From: Epiperipatus broadwayi
Lineage: Eukaryota; Onychophora; Udeonychophora; Euonychophora; Peripatidae
Assembly (NCBI GenBank): GCA_028023455.1
Contig: JAQFVV010012423.1
Coordinates: forward strand, 8,786,269-8,850,268
Length of the DNA: 64,000 nt
Reading direction: 5' to 3'
Each line of letters begins with the position of its first letter. Position 1 is the stretch's first letter. A program made the translations under genes and the position numbers. The notes under the pieces were generated by a model. That model was given only the letters and a program-made list of their open reading frames with translations, did no database searches and was not told the DNA's origin. Shown piece by piece: positions 34,975 to 48,788 of the stretch.

Positions 34975-36450
34975 CTATATTTCCACTAGTCTCCGCAAGT
35001 CTTGCTCCACCGAGTTATCTATGGTCAATGTAACTGCAGCTATACTTAAGTTATTAGAATTAAAGTGACATTGAGGAATATCTATTGGATGCTGACTTAA
35101 GACATCGGCCACAATATTATCCCAGCCAGGGCAATGGACTACTTTATATTGAAACTTCTGTAAGATCAAGCTCCATCGAATCAACCGATCATTTGTCAGG
35201 TAGCTCTTGTTCAGAAATTCCAAACATTTATGGTCTGTAATAACAATGACATTTGAGCCCAACAAAATTGTTAACAAAATTGTTTAAACTTTAAAGGCCC
35301 ATACAATAGCAAAGTTTTTCAGTAGTTGTAAATGTTGTCAACAATTTGAAAAAAGTTGGCCCAACAAAAATTGTTTAAACTTTCCAAAGGCCCATACAAT
35401 AGCCAAAGCTTCCTTTTCAGTAGTCGTATAATTGTTTTCAGCACCTTTTAGGGTATGGCTACAAAAATATAATACTTTGTGGCGTTTTTGCTCGTCAATT
35501 TGAAATAGAACTACTCCCAAACCATGTCTACTGCTATCGGTTTGTATAAAAAGTTTGAGAAAAATCAGGATAAGCCAGACCTACTTGTTTGAGAAACTTC
35601 TTCTTGATGAGTTAAAACTCCTGCTCCTGTTGTGAACTCCAAACCCATTTTTGATCCTTTTTTAATAACTGGATCAAGGTTGATGAATCTATGGCAAAGT
35701 TTTCATAGAATCTATGATAAAAGTTGCAGAGCCCCAAAAATGATCTCACCTGACATCTGTTAGAAGGTGTAGGGAAATGCTCAATCGCAGCCAGTTTGTC
35801 AAGGTGAGGTTTAATACCAACCTTCCCAATTAAGAAGCCTAAAAATGCTACTTCATCCATTGCTACGTAACTTTTCTGCAGATTAATCATTACATTTTTT
35901 TGATGGCATTCTGTCAAAAATATCTCCAAATGCTCCAAGTGTTCTTCTATATTTCTGGAGGCAATAACCACATTGTCCATGTACATCACAATAATATTTT
36001 TGACCTTCTCAGACAATACCTGATCCAAACACCTCAACATCCCTGACCCACTGTTGATCAAGCCAAAAGGCATCCGGTTGAAAACATAGATATACTTTTC
36101 ATACCGAAAGCCCATATACTGATGATATGATGGATGAAGAGGTATCTGCCAATGACTAGAAGTCAAGTACAATGTAGTAAAGACAGTTTTTTCCTTGAAA
36201 TCTAGCCAGTATTTCATTTATTGTAGGAGGAACATCCTTTTCTGGGATTGTGATAGCATTTAAATGGCGAGCATCCAAACATATTCTAACATCTCCATAT
36301 TTCTTCTTTACTACCACTAAAGGATTAATATAGGAAGATGATTGCTTGCCAATAACACCTCATTCAATCATTTGTTGTATTTGACTATACACCTCAGCTT
36401 TATATTGAAACGGTATGGGATAAGAACAATTTTGAAAATGGTTTTCTTCC
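34975..36450 (-). pseudogene. Reverse transcriptase and RNase H of gypsy element 2
   Basis: 36450-36220 decodes across one stop as the fingers (YINPLVVVKKKYGDVRICLD and AITIPEKD). 36217-35612 gives the palm: MPFGLINSGSG and VMYMDNVVIAS, where the last Asp of the YVDD-type box has become Asn. The connection follows (SFLGLCNFYHRFYENFA). 35520-34975 holds RNase H (SHTLKGAENNYTTTEKEALA, VIVITDHKCLEFLN). At about 35270-35400 a ~110-bp stretch is repeated in tandem (TTGTTTAAACTTT...GGCCCATACAATAGC), which breaks the RNase H frame. With the YMDN change and the stops, the enzyme is dead. Confidence 0.85.
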
Positions 36451-36461
36451 TTTACCTTAAT

Positions 36462-37697
36462 TCAATGAATATACCCTTCAATAGCTCGAGGTCTATTAGA
36501 AAAAATTGTATAACACTGCATTAACACCTGCATTAAACAATGTTGTTGCTCCATCCCTTTTACAATAGACTGTTCCACCTTATTCTTAAATTCAGTGGTG
36601 TCTAAGACCGGTTGCATACAATGTATTTGTAATGACTGATAAGTTTTTAACCCCTCCAATGGTATTATGCTTTCTCTGCACTGAAATAAGCTTCTACCAT
36701 ACTCAAGCACACATTTATGCTGGTGAAGAAAATCTGTTCCCATTACAACATCTTGTATCAATCCGGGCATTATCAAAAAGATGTGGTCCACTTCCATGCT
36801 TCCCAGACAGAGCTGTACCCAAACCTGCTTTGTCTCTACGTTTGCTTTTTTCCCATTAGCCAATGTAACAGGCATTCTCTTTAGAGGAAGTGAATACATG
36901 TGTGTCTGTTGCTTTATCTGCAAATAAAAATGACTCGAAAGTAGGGAAATCTGACTCCCTGAATCAATTAAAGCCTGTGCTGTGCTGGATCCAATTATTA
37001 TAATTATGATGGGACAAGTCTGGTTAGCTCCAACTAACATCGGTTCATCTTTATCCACTACCACATTGGACACTTTTTCTATATCTCCATCCTGTATGTT
37101 TTTCTTCTCCATTCTGTCCATACTATAACCAATCTCTGTCAATAACAGTATCATTTCTTCAATAACTATTTTATTATTAACTAACATGACTTGTTGTACT
37201 GCTGCTAGCATATTGTTTCTTATTATTGTGATTATCAAGCTCTCTGATAAAGAGAATGCTGTCAAAGACTTCAGTATAGTAGCTTGCTTACAGAAAAACT
37301 GCATATAGGTTCTACCATTCTCTCTAGAATATGTTTGCTGCAAGACTTCCCTCCAGATGCATAGTTATCTCTCTTCACTCCAAAAACTGTGCATGATGGC
37401 ATGTCTAGAATCCCCAAATGTCTGTGGCTTTATACATAAAGTATGCCACCAATCTCTGGCCATATCCTGTAAATGATTACAGGCCACCACAATCTTTTGT
37501 TGTTCATTCCATTTGTACAACTGAAGCACTTCTTGAAGGATTTCAAGATGCTCAACTGGGCTTTCTCTTTTATCAGCCATGAAAACTTTTATCTGGATAG
37601 AAGTCATAACTCTAGGTTCTATTTGCCTACTCTCAACTTCCTTTCTGTGCTTACCCTGTTCCCTTTCACCTCTTAGTCTCTGTCTCTTGATGTCCAA
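36462..37697 (-). pseudogene. gag and aspartic protease of gypsy element 2
   Basis: 37697-37365 encodes a gag piece (SPVEHLEILQEVLQLYKW, MARDWWHTL, HAIMHSFWSEER) typical of gypsy capsid with its conserved Trp and hydrophobic helices. 37343-36462 continues with the gag end and a retropepsin: IGSSTAQALIDSGSQISLLS carries the DSG active site, and VMGTDFLHQHKCVLEY the flap-side ILG.D.L pattern. No zinc knuckle is visible. A frameshift separates the two pieces. The protease processes the Gag-Pol polyprotein in the virus-like particle; this copy is unlikely to be expressed. Confidence 0.8.
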
Positions 37698-38009
37698 AAA
37701 AAAATCCCAAGAATGTGCTATTGATCTCTTTAATTATTTACTTAAAGAGGAGAGAGTAAAAAAAAACAACTCTAAATCACTTTTCTCTCTTTTATATATT
37801 CCACTGAAAATGTTATTTATTTATCTTATCATTTTAAAAGATGAAACCCTACTCCAAGCTGTTTCTACAATACACATCCACTTGCCCAAACTGATTCAAA
37901 ATACCTAACTCCTGCCTCTTATGCCTGAAATATTTCTCAATTGTCTGAACAAAATCTCACATGGGTTGACAACTCAAAGCTCTGCGTTGGCTGCACTAAA
38001 ATTTGTTTA

Positions 38010-39946
38010 TGTAATGGTCGGTTATATTTTAAATTATCTTTGATCATGGAGGGTGCCACCAGATTACTATGTATCTGGAAAATTTGTTTACCGTGATCAA
38101 AGGTTAATGCTGATGATGACCAGCACCGACCAGGCTCAGTGAGATAACAAGAGGTCTTAATAAATTGTTCAGACAATCAAGAAATAAACTAACAACCAGC
38201 ATTAGTTAATATAACATTAAAATTTATTAGATTTACAATAAAAATTTTAGAGTTCATTAAAATTCAAACATATACAAAAGTAGAAAACTTTAACACAAAC
38301 TTTCTCGCGGAGCATGTACGAGATAAAAAAAAGATTAAACATTTTGGCAGATATACCAATCCTCTCATAGAATGACAGGAAAGGAGACATAACTTTACTT
38401 TTGTTCGATAAAAAAATTTATTCTTTTCACATTTAAAGATTTTTTTAAAAAAAAACTAGTCTTGTAAATAATCAATGAATCAGCATGGACGAGCCTTCTC
38501 TAGAACATTGAATCCAGAGACATCATATGTCACAGGACAGCTCATGATAATTATGTTTAAAATTACCAAGATTGATCCACCTACAAGAAGAGCAAATATA
38601 CTGTGAAAGAATTACAGCTTGCGTAATTGCAGAAAAAAAATCAAAATCCCGGTTGTTGATAAAACCAGGCTTATGCAATCGAGAAAACATTAGCCCAATG
38701 ATGGCGAGTTACAATATTCTAAATTAATTAAGTGTCTCAAAGTAGAGTGGTAAGTAATGAGAAAACAAATAATATCTGCCCAATATTTATTAAGAATATA
38801 AATTAATCAAAGGTGACTCTAAATAGCTAATGAAAGAAGTCTGCAATACACGCTCTGCAACATAATGAATGAATAATTTCAACTTACAAAATATACCATT
38901 TACATTAAAAGATATCTTTACACATGAATAGATAAAAGAATATGTTAAGTAATTATGACATGAAAGTTTTATACAATTGCTACTTTTATATTGAGCGGAG
39001 GTTCTTATGAGAAATTTATGCCCTAACGCGAATATAAAATAAGTTACCTTACGGTACTAATAAGTCCAGTGAGTTTTCACAGATGAATGACAGTAAGAGG
39101 CATCACAGATGAATGACAGTAAGAGGCATGAGGAAGAATCAGTCTCAGTTCACGCTTTAATTAGATCATAATTGGTAAAAACAGCTCAGACATCAGGATC
39201 CACCTAGAGAGGGTTTATCAGCACATCCTCGAGGTTTGAACCCTCATGGTGTAGAAGTTGGCCTACTTGTAAAGTGAACACAAATTAATGTAGGCTATCC
39301 TAAGAATCTGGCTGAAGATCTTTTTGACATATAAGTGAATACAGTCCTTCACTCTGGGTCACAGAAGCGAACAGCACAACCTTCAAAACTATGACAAATC
39401 TGGCAATTAAATAAGCACCTTCGTAAGCTAATATAAAACATCCACTAGAAATTGGTTGACAAACAAAGATTAGTGAGGTTGTTATTCCAAGAATAATCTA
39501 GCTCATTTTTAGACAAAGTCCTCTCCTACTAGCCTAATCTCTTTTTTTTATCTACCACGCGATCTTTTTTTTTTTTTTAATGAGAGGTCTTAGCCTAGAG
39601 CAAATCTCATAAAAAATATATTAATTAATTAAACCTCTGCTCCTTTTAGATAAATTAGATTCATATCAAAGCAACAAAAATGTAAATAATTTTTCAATTG
39701 ATCAAAAAAAAAAAAACTTTCCAGAAACAATAATACAATTAATTTTCTTTTAATTAAAAAAAAAACTTTCAATAGATAAAATAAAATGTTAGTCTTTTTA
39801 TAAAATAAACTCAAAAGATTTTGAATCACAATTTTTCAACAAAACAAAATTTGTACAATAAAATAAATAAGTGTGTGAATATACCTTTCTTATGTAAAAT
39901 AATAAATATTAAATCTTTAATTTTGAGACGGAAAGTATCCGGTTCA
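38010..39946 (-). repeat. LTR (5' LTR of gypsy element 2)
   Basis: Partner of 31013-32970. It ends at CCGGTTCA and lacks the last ~16 bases (CTGCCCCATCCTGCCA), with (TA)n directly following. A short local duplication with GAATGACAGTAAGAGGCAT is present at about 39080-39130. Confidence 0.85.
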
Positions 39947-41865
39947 ATATATATATATAGTAGGTGTTTGGTATTATTTATTGTTTTTTTATTGGGATTT
40001 TAAAAGAACAGAAAGAAAAAAAAAGGACAAAATGGTAGATTAGTTATTTGTTTAATTGGATTGAGATTACATCAAAAGTGATATTAAAGAAATTTTTTGT
40101 TTTTTTTTAAACAACTTCATAATTAAATTTTCTGATCTGAAGGGGGGAGAGGGAGAAAAGAATTGTAATTAATTCTATTATCGTGGCTTCTAGTTGGAAG
40201 GTGTTAAAAACTAAAAAAATTAAAGAAATTCAATCACTGGCTGGGAACATGATCAGATAAAAAGACAATGGTAAAGGGACTATAAATACAGAGACAGAAT
40301 GACTGTTTAATTAATTATTAGTTGTTGTTTTTTAATAACAGAAGAGAACTATTAGAGAGTGAAAAATAAAAATGTTAGAAGGCTAAACAACTAAAGTCCA
40401 TCCCCAGCCAGGACACTGGCCAGTTCCTAGCTTGTCATCACACCAGAAAACCACCTCATGAAACAAGACCACCTAAGAGAAAGTGAAGCTAGCTGGAGGA
40501 CAAAATTCGTTCCTGTGAATCAACTTCCAAAGGATCCCAAGGAACGTGTATGGATACTGATCACACAGGTTAATATAAACTTTGCTTTTTGATTGAATGA
40601 TTGATTGCTGAACTTAAAAATACCTCTAATTAGGATTATATTTAATCAGCCATGAACTATAAGTGGCGACAATAGAAAGGGTTTTTGTTTACATTGTCCA
40701 ATTAATTTTATTTAAAATACGTAATTCATTTATATTTGTATTTTAATTTTTTTTTACGGAGCGTTTTCAACTAACTTTAAATGAAATTCAAGACTATAGG
40801 GGAAGGTTGAAAATAATAATAATCCCATAAAGGAATCCTGAAATTGTTATAGAAATAGGATGTAAAAATGATTTAAGAATGCATAAATGAAAAGTTTAAG
40901 GGTTGAGTAATATTGAAAGAGAGGGTAGGGGTTTAGTGTAATAACTGGCTCCTAATAATAAGCCACTTAGTCTCCGTTCCAGTCAACCTTCGAACCAACC
41001 TGGGATGCTTAAATATAAGTAAAAGCGCATGTTCCTTCGAGAACGAAAAATACATATTACTCTTCACCTTTGTCTGTTTTTTTTTTTTATTTATATAAAA
41101 AAAGAAAAAAAGAACGAAAATGTTAGTCATGTTAAGTTTATACAAAAGAGGGAGGTAGAGAGGGAATTATTAAAGATTTGTTTCTATCAAGAGTCTTGAA
41201 TAAAAGAAAGGTATATATAAGTGTTCGTGTTTGTTCCTTTATCATTTGTATGTGATAATAAAACATATGATCGTAGCATATACACACATATAAAAAAATG
41301 GGATTGCAAAGGGGAGGTTAGCTGGATCTGTTATACGTATAAAAATTAACAGCCATGAATATAAGATTCTTCTAATTTCGTGGCTCTAGGTTCTTTCCTA
41401 GTGGCGCCCTCATATGATACGATTTCCAGCTGTAATTAAAATTTTTGATTCTTAGCCTACAAACTTTTAGATATGAAAAGTAATGGCACAATATATTATG
41501 AATAAATTAATTTACTGTATTTTAATTTTAAGAACTGTTAGTCATGTTTAATATAAATTAACTATAAATTTACCTTTATTTCACTTACTTCAGTATTAAC
41601 TTTATTTGCATTCTGAATTATTAAAGTAATTATTTTGAGAACCTCATTATGTGATATCTTCAAGTTAAATTATTATTTAAATGCAAAATTTTAAGAAGTT
41701 TATTTGAAATATTTATTTCTACATTATTTTGCTTCATGTATTTTTGGTAAATATTAAATTAACTTCACAGGAAAGAATAAAACCTTTAACATTATTATTT
41801 TTGACCAACTTATGTTGCAATAGATGTCCTACACTTAAGTTACATAAATCAATATATATATATTA
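39947..41865. other. Unidentified intron segment with TATA-like site and a GC-richer block
   Basis: GGACTATAAATACAG at about 40276 is a TATA-box match. 40380-40570 is GC-richer (CCATCCCCAGCCAGGACAC, then AGCTAGCTGGAGGAC) and ends in a donor-like ACACAG|GTTAAT. At 41397-41411, CCTAGTGGCGCCCTC is the inverse of a motif in the nearby LTRs, so this may be another, unrecognised LTR fragment. No coding region was recognised. Confidence 0.4.
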
Positions 41866-44010
41866 TACCGGATACTCAATCTATTCTGAAACAGAGGGCG
41901 CCACTAGACCACTACATGTCTGGAAAATTTGTTTACTGTGATCAGAATAGATGATGATGGTTTGCGCCGACTAGACTCAGGGAGAAACAAGAGATCTTAA
42001 ATTGTTTAGACAATTGAGACAAAAGACAAACATCAGCCAAATTAAGTTTAAACATATTTCATAAATTTTATTATGAGAAAATAAATTATTAAATATAAGT
42101 TTATGACACAATAAATGGGGGTTAACTCAGGCATGTACCAGACATACTAAAAGCAAAGCTATGACAGACTGACTGATCTTCTAATAAACAAATTTAAAAG
42201 GGAGGAAGCAAATTTCGTTCAGCAGAGGATTCACTTAAATACTGGTTTCCACTTTATGATATTTAAACCATATGCCCCTGAAATAGATCAAAGAACCCAG
42301 TGCCGATGAGCTTTCCAAGATCTAAGCATGGTCAGATCTCAAATGTCCTTATATCGGTACGAACTGCACCAATTACTACATTTAAAATAATGGTGATTGA
42401 TCCACCTCAAGAACAATCGAAAAATATCATTGAAACGAAGAAACAATTAAACCTGGTGAATCTCAGCCAAATGATTGGTGAAAATTACTTTAAAATTAAT
42501 CATTAATGGTCTCAATAAGAGACAAGTAAATGATTAGAAAAACAGTTACGTCTGCCCCAGCACATAAAGAAAAGAAAATAAACTTACAAACAAATTGTGA
42601 GTACATGCTCTGATAAATTTAAAGCACACATAATAACTACAAAAAGAAATCTATCGGAGAGTGCATATGAGTACGAAATATCAAAAGTTTAAATACTCTA
42701 GCAGAATGAAAGTATTGCTCACCTGTAATTTAAGAAAGGATAAATTTTATCTTCCTGCTGACGACTTATAAAATTACAAAGAAAAACACAATTCTAATTT
42801 CCGCCTTTAGAGATATTAGAAATGAAATCTCCACCTGCGAAAATCAGACAATAAAGTCGTCAGCCAAAAGAGTTTTGGAGGTTTAGCAAGAGGGCAAACA
42901 TAGAGTATAAAATTAATTATTGAATACTAAATAATTACAGGTAAGCATAAAAAATATATATACAAGACTGCTAAAGCATTTACAAAAGCGAGGCATAAAA
43001 TATAAAACTCATTCGTCACTCTCCAATAAACAAAACTGAAAGCAAATTGGAATCTTAAAACTAAGATTCCAAGACACACTACAAAATATTGGAAACCCAG
43101 CCAAGATTAAATATGAGGCTATATTGATTTAAGAATACACATTTATGATCAGATTGAGCGGAGATTTAATGAGAATTAATTTACCCTGGGAAGAATAAAA
43201 ACGAAAATAGTTACCTTTCGGTAAAACAAAGTTCACGTAGAGTGCACACTTTTACTTAAGTTCATTTTCAGGTTCTTTAGGCAGCAAGGTAGCTGTAGAG
43301 AGGTTCCAGCTTCTTTAAGGTGTTCAAGGCATTACTGGAGCAAACTTGGAAGTCATGGATCCGTCTTTTGAAGAGTTAGCAAGCCTTTCAAGTGGTGGTA
43401 ACAAGTATAGAATTTTTTATTTTGTTGCAGGCAAAAGTATTTAATCACAGCTGATGTCCCTTAAGAAATTAAATGTCCACGCTGATATAAATTCTCACTT
43501 GATAAACAGCTTGTCTATCAACGAACAATGACTTCTGACACTCCAAATTTTTGGGGCTATTTAGACGTTGCTCCATTTCCCGCAAAACACTTTACTTGTT
43601 GTCCAATTTCTACGCCTGAGGCAGGGCAAATATTAATCTCCCGCTCAATCTAATCTAGGAATTCTACCCAGGGTTTATTGAAATAAAAACTACAACATAA
43701 AAATCAAATCTCCGCTATCAAAATTGTTTACAATAATTAAAATAAAAGCAACAGGAATGCAATTAGCTAGCCAGCTTGTTTTTAAATCAAATGGATTTCA
43801 AAACAGGCGGTATATGAAAACTATTTTAAAATAAATCAATAAACATTTTTTAAAAAATCTGTTTTACATATAAACGTGTGTGTACTTCGATACATGCATT
43901 CTTTTTAAATATTACTGCAAATTTAAACTCCATGTTTAATGAAAATTAAAAGCTTAATAAATTTCTTTTTTTTGTAATGACACCATTGAATCGGATTTCA
44001 ATCAGGTTCA
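41866..44010 (-). repeat. Solo LTR related to gypsy element 2
   Basis: It shares ordered blocks with the LTRs at 31013 and 38010: CAGAGGGCGCCACTAGA near the start, AACAAGAGATCTTAAATTG, ATTGAGCGGAGATTTAATGA at about 43157, AAATAGTTACCTT, and GGTTCA before (TA)n at the end. Overall divergence is high, so it is a sister family and not the same one. No internal region or partner LTR is seen, which suggests LTR-LTR recombination. Confidence 0.75.
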
Positions 44011-46497
44011 ATATATATATATATTTATCATTCTCTATTTTACATGAAAGTATTAATCAGTTATCTAATTAGCAACGATTTAATTTTTGAGGGTTTTATT
44101 ATTTTTTGACTGCCCTGATTAAATAGAATATTAAAATTAATAGAATGTTTTGTAATATTTAAAAAGTCATCATCGTGCTTCTTAAATTGCATATCCTACA
44201 CAGATTATATAAAATTTATGATTTTCTATCTATGTTTATTCATGTTTGTGGACTTAATTAAATGGGTATTTAGCACATCACTGTCATGAAAGCATTGTCT
44301 GCAATTTGCCTGTAAAATGAACAGGAAGGGTTTGATATAGTTCAAATACCATTTTAAATTTTCTGATGTATATACATATTTTATTATTAATTTGTAGTTA
44401 ACATCTAAAATTCCATTGGGAAAAGAATAAATGTCACTACTATTTTGGATAATCTAAAATGAATAAAATATTGTATTATTTATTGTCATCATTATTATTG
44501 TAATATAGGGACCAACAATTTCAGATATATACTGTAACTCAAATAATATTCAATGTATTCTGTTATTTATGTTTTTTATTTGATAAATATTTTTTTTTTC
44601 TTGTCTGATTTAAATTCCCCAGGGAAGAAAGAAAACCAGTGTCATTTCTTTTGTTAGATATTCACAATTAATAGCCAATCATGCATTGGGATTATTATCA
44701 TTTATTTAAGAAGCCACTAATCTAAAATTTAAAGCAATGAATTATTTATTATTTGGTTATAATATTTATAATAAAATGAGATGTTTTTTAAATGTGCAAA
44801 AATAAGTAAAAAAGTCTTGATATATGATATATTTTGATTTCTAGTTAATAAAAATGTTTCTTCTTATCAGAACTATATTATGAATGTATGAAATGAAATC
44901 TTTTACAAGCATTTTGTATTTGATGAAATATGCGTCAGTCAGACTTAGTTGTATTCTATTGACTATAAGATGAATTTTATCTTTGCTTTCCATCATTTTA
45001 ATAGAAATTATTATAGAAATAAATCTTGAATTAAAAACGTTCTCATACTTGAAATAAGTGTTCATTTTATTATTTATGGAGTTTTATATTTCTACCCACT
45101 TGGTATTTTGAGCTTACAAAAATGAATATTCATCCTTAGTATATAATTATATTATTTATTATTATATAAAAGATCAAATATAATATAACAATTCGTCAAT
45201 TGTTAATACAGAGTTTCTTTAATATAAATAAATAAAATAATAACTAAATAATATTTCCAAGCGCTTTCAACTCTTAGGAGTCCTTATCAAGGCAGTATAA
45301 AAAAAATTCTATTTCCCATCTTGATTAGTATTTTTAATTTGAATTGAGTTTGAGTTATTAGCAGCATCTGAATTAAATGAAGCCTTTTGATATTTGAGAT
45401 GTGATGTGTTTAAACTATTTGTAATACACTTTTGATATTTGAGATTGTATTGTCTATCATATTTTTGATGTTGTCATGAGATAATTGTAAAAAAATATTA
45501 ATTGAAATATTGACTTGTATTAGTTACTTGAGTAAACAGCAACATCTTTATTCTACTTTCATTTAGTATTATGACTTTGATTACATTATGGCCCATTGAC
45601 ATATAGTTAAAGCCATTAAATATGCAGTTGATTTTGAACATAAAGAATGAGAAGAAAAATATTGATTCAGTATTTATGGGTAAATATTATCAGTATAAAG
45701 ATTGATGTATTTAGTCTTGTCAACTTTAGTAAACAGAAGTTGCACTTAATCCAACTTTATTGTTATTATTATTTTAGTTGTTTTTAATAAATAATTTAAA
45801 ACTGTATTCATTTTATTTCTATTTTGTAAATAATATTTTTAAATAATTTTTATAATATTTTTATCCTATAAAAACTTGTGTGTTCTTTCATTAGATATTA
45901 TTGCCTCATCAGCCCTATTGCTTAGTTAATTATGTTATTTTAAAAATATGGTAGCATAATGTGAATGTAACTCCAACTTGACTCTGGTGCTATTTTTTAT
46001 CCTTTAATGAGTAGTACTCTCATTATACAACTTTTGTAAACATATAAAATTAAGTTATTAGATTAATGGTCTAGTATATATTCTGCACATTATATTGTTT
46101 CACCATTCCTGAAAGAACACCTCTCTAATTAATTAATATTTGAACATTTAAAAGCTTATGTTATCATCATTTGTATACCTTAATGAGTTAAGTGTAATAA
46201 CATATGATTTATAAACAGAGAGACCAGCAGCTAAGAAACAATAAAATTCCATTTGCACCTCAACTAAAAGTGTGACTGCGCTTTTTCCATATGTTGAACA
46301 TATTTATGACCCTCTTTCCCATTCTTTATATATATATATAATATTACAAATCGATGTCTGTATTTCTTCAAAATAATATGCGTAAATTTTACAAATAAAT
46401 ATTAGAAAATACAGTACTTAAAAGTTTATAAAAATATATCTATAACCATCACTTAGAAGCACTTTCAACTATCTTTGTAGTTTTTATCAACTAATAC

Positions 46498-46553
<56 letters not shown>

Positions 46554-48359
46554 ACTTTCACCAACCAGAAATATAATGATAGCAAAATACGACTAGCTCA
46601 GATAAATTGATTATGCTTGGCTAAAATATTTATAATCTTAATATAATCAATAATAAAGATTTTCTATGATAATATCCACTATTTAACTGGCTCTAACTGA
46701 TTAATAAATAATAAATGGTTTGGTTTATAAAAAATTAAATGAATAAAATATCAATAAATCATGAGAAAATGAAGTGAAGTACAAGCAGTAAAGAATTACA
46801 TTGAGCTAATATCCCACAGGATACCATCTCAATGGCATAAGAACATTATTCCCCCTATTATTTCAAATAATAATAAATTCATAGCATTCTTACAACTTTA
46901 AAACAATAACAATAAATTTAATATAATGTTACTAATTAAATTCTAATCTCTTTATTAAAATGATATAACTATAATTATCTCATGTTCTTTAAAATAACTC
47001 GAATCAATTTATAATTTTCTGTAATCAAGTCTGATAAGGGATTTTGTATCATCCTAACTAATAATAATAACAAAAATAATAAATAATCTTATTCCTCATT
47101 GAATAATTATTAATCTTATCCATTGTTTAATATTATGGTAACTAACAATAATGATAATAACAATAATATAATTCTTTTAGTTTTCATGTGGCATCTTAAA
47201 TAGAATATGTGTTATAATCTGATAATATGTGACAACAAACAATATTAAAATTCTATGCAATAAATTGTACCATTAATTATGACCATGATAATAATATTAA
47301 TGCAAAAGAAATTTTTCAAATATATTATATTCTGAAGTATTATGGTTTTCTTTTATATACTTTGCTTGGCACTACTCTAAATAAAATCCTTATATATGTG
47401 TTTCATGTATGTTTAAAACATAAAATAATATTCACAAAAATATAAGCATTCATTCTATTTTATGTTGTTCATTCTGGATGTTCTATTCTTTAAAAATATG
47501 CATTACCATGTATAATCAAAATATCAAAAATTATTCAAAATCTTGTGAATAATTTATTCTCTTATATATTTTTTAAAAATAGTTTAATAAAATACAAAAA
47601 ATATCTATGATTCTTTATTATTACTTTTAGCATTTACTTTCAATCTCATTTGTATTTGACTTTAACATAAAACCAAAGCAAGAAAAACCTATCTCATCTT
47701 CTTTCAAAATAACGATACTACAATTCAAAAATTATTCATTGTTTTCTTTCATAAATACAATGCTGTATGATGCAATAACTGTTGAAATTAAGATAGCAAT
47801 ATGATGTATAGGAATGAAGAACTAACTAGAGTAAAGACTCAATAGTATAAAATATATGGGATAATCTACATGGATACAGTGTGAATGAAGAGGTATGACT
47901 TTTCTGTCTAATAACCTCAAATATAATAACAATGTCCAGGCTATTTATTTAGCTCTCACTTGAACATTTTAAAATACAATATATCAAGGAAAATACTGCC
48001 CATGGAAAATATATACAAGACACAGGGCTACATTATCTGTACTTGCATAAATTACTAGGATAATAATATATGTTACTTTCCTATTATCCATAGATCCTAC
48101 ATATAAGCATTCCATGGTTTCTTTTCATAATCCCAAGGTCACTATCACTTAAAACTTCACAATAGATTTAACAATCTATATTGCAAAAATATCTAGCCTT
48201 ACTCTAAATAATAAACAAAATTCACGTATGACTTTAACAATGTAAAACTACTACAAGAAAAGGTTTCTTCACTTTTAAAACTCAGCAATAAAAATACAAA
48301 TGATTTTGTTTTAAGATATTAAAATCAATATTTAAAATATTTCTAAAATAAGGTTCATC
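44011..48359. other. Intron sequence, nothing recognised
   Basis: AT-rich, with a long (AT)~24 tract at about 46503-46550. No gene or mobile element was recognised in over 4 kb. Confidence 0.5.
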
Positions 48360-48788
48360 CATTAAAGCAGTGTTTTCCAACCTTTTTTGGCTCATGTACC
48401 ACTTGGTAGTACATCACGCTAAATTGTACCACTTCGTAAAAATGATTGTATTTCGTGAAATTTGTTATTGCGAGTGTGTTATTTTATTTGCATTATAAAT
48501 ATTATAGGGTGACCATGTATGTATTCACATCTCATAATGAGACAAATTACATTGAAACATGCCTAAATGTCACACTAGATTATAAACTCACAAAAATTAT
48601 AAACTCACTGTAACATATTTATATGTATGGGTTTGTTCAAAGTTTCATATTTTTTCCAAAATAATTTACTAAAGATTACATTATTATATTAAAGGTTATT
48701 TGGTACATATTTTGTTCAAAGTGTTTTCTCATTCCTTCATTTGGTTTTCCCGAATTTGAGTCTGTTTTCTCTTTATCGTAGAATCTTG

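Larger units (their letters stand above)
31013..39946 (-). mobile_element. Ty3/gypsy element 2, near full length, decayed
   Basis: Direct ~1.95-kb LTRs (31013-32970 and 38010-39946) enclose minus-strand gag, protease, reverse transcriptase, RNase H and integrase in the normal Ty3/gypsy order. All carry stops and frameshifts. It lies in the SULT intron between exons B and C in the gene's orientation. Both outer flanks are (TA)n, so the target duplication cannot be resolved. The integrase text (NPCEQVMREL) recalls the CsRn1/Kabuki branch; that placement is an inference. Confidence 0.9.

Noticed and set aside
46503-46550. Long (AT)n as a structured element
   Set aside because: Simple microsatellite; many similar tracts occur throughout the window.
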